This document shows positions 5,384-5,705 of a stretch of DNA of 5,705 nucleotides, in pieces; within the stretch, counting starts at the first letter, position 1, and every line of letters begins with the position of its first letter. The position numbers and the translations under genes are program-made. Below the pieces are notes generated by a model that had not been told where the DNA came from, did not search any database, and saw nothing but the letters and a program-made list of their open reading frames with translations. The stretch comes from Alphaproteobacteria bacterium. Lineage in GTDB: Bacteria > Pseudomonadota > Alphaproteobacteria > UBA8366 > JADFVY01. The stretch covers positions 1 through 5,705 of the forward strand of contig JAOUMF010000160.1 of NCBI GenBank assembly GCA_029881615.1, given 5' to 3'.

Positions 5384-5705
5384 ATGTCTCTTCATGAGTC
5401 TGACCGTGTGTTGCAGGAATTACGGCGGATGCTGGAAGCGGGCGACTATCCGCTGAACAGCCGTCTGCCGCCGGAACGCGATTTGTGCGAGAAGTTCGGC
5501 GTCAAGCGTGCGGTATTGCGCAAGTCGCTGGCCAAATTGGAGGCCGACGGCCACATCTGGCGCCATGTGGGCAAGGGCACCTTTGTCGGTTCGCCGACAA
5601 GCAACCTGCTGGACGACATCTCGTCGATCGCCAACCGAACCAATCCGTCGGAAGTGATGCAGGCGCGCCTGACCGTGGAGCCGGAACTGGCCCGTCTGGC
5701 GGCAC
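5384..5705 (+). CDS. GntR-family transcriptional regulator, FCD subfamily (3' truncated by window)
   Basis: The first 107 codons of a second GntR regulator, open to the right edge without a stop. The winged helix-turn-helix is clear: L-P-P-E-R-D-L-C-E-K-F-G-V-K-R-A-V-L-R-K-S-L (residues 28-49), then the wing H-V-G-K-G-T-F-V-G (61-69). After a linker, V-M-Q-A-R-L-T-V-E-P-E-L-A-R-L-A-A (91-107) is the first helix of an FCD ligand domain, with the conserved R and E-P-E-L-A. The recognition helix K-R-A-V-L-R-K is slightly unlike the usual S-R-T-P-V-R-E. ATG 5384 is the only credible start, since an in-frame TGA lies at 5369-5371; a weak GAAAGA ribosome site is 8 bases upstream. Being divergent from the transporter operon, it is the best candidate for its ligand-responsive repressor and for its own repression through the AAACCAA repeats. 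Family firm; ligand unknown. Confidence 0.9.
   Translation, partial: MSLHESDRVLQELRRMLEAGDYPLNSRLPPERDLCEKFGVKRAVLRKSLAKLEADGHIWRHVGKGTFVGSPTSNLLDDISSIANRTNPSEVMQARLTVEPELARLAA

Noticed and set aside
1..5705. CRISPR array, tRNA, insertion sequence or toxin-antitoxin module
   Set aside because: No regularly spaced long repeats, cloverleaf-like sequence, transposase motifs or paired small genes were seen on either strand.

Overview
The window looks like moderately GC-rich chromosomal DNA from a proteobacterium. An alphaproteobacterium is most likely, judging by codon use (G/C-ending codons) and by the style of the fumarylacetoacetate-hydrolase, GntR and NMT1-type transporter proteins; this taxonomic call is inference. 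Coding density is high, every non-coding gap is under 150 bases, and I see no tRNA, rRNA, insertion sequence, CRISPR array or phage gene.

Layout, left to right. (1) Bases 1-276 are the 3' end of a ketopantoate-reductase-family (ApbA/PanE) gene on the + strand. (2) A 96-base gap with two small perfect palindromes leads into a complete GntR/FCD-family repressor-like gene (373-1059, +), which ends at a hairpin terminator. (3) Convergent to it is a five-gene minus-strand cluster that occupies most of the window. Read in the direction of transcription it is: a secreted NMT1/SsuA-type substrate-binding protein (5237-4257), a TauC/SsuC-type permease (4171-3398), an SsuB/TauB-type ATPase (3366-2596), a second, divergent permease (2586-1831) and a small FAH-family hydrolase of the fumarylpyruvate/acylpyruvate hydrolase type (1782-1096). 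(4) A 146-base AT-rich divergent promoter region separates this operon from a second GntR/FCD regulator (5384 to beyond the right edge, +), which is cut off by the window.

How the parts work together (inference from families and layout). The binding protein captures a small organic solute in the periplasm. Two different permeases, probably forming a heterodimer powered by the ATPase, import it. The FAH-family enzyme cleaves an acylpyruvate-type intermediate, or decarboxylates a related oxo-acid, derived from it. The substrate cannot be read from the sequence, and no ring-cleavage dioxygenase or isomerase lies in the window. Control is probably by the divergent FCD regulator at 5384. The heptamer AAACCAA occurs four times in the shared promoter region, placed at the predicted start sites of both divergent promoters. 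A perfect 28-base palindrome followed by a T-rich tail, just after the binding-protein gene, probably lowers expression of the downstream transporter genes relative to the binding protein.

Nothing here is a clearly new class of system. The most interesting content is the regulatory architecture and the unassigned catabolic/transport cluster.
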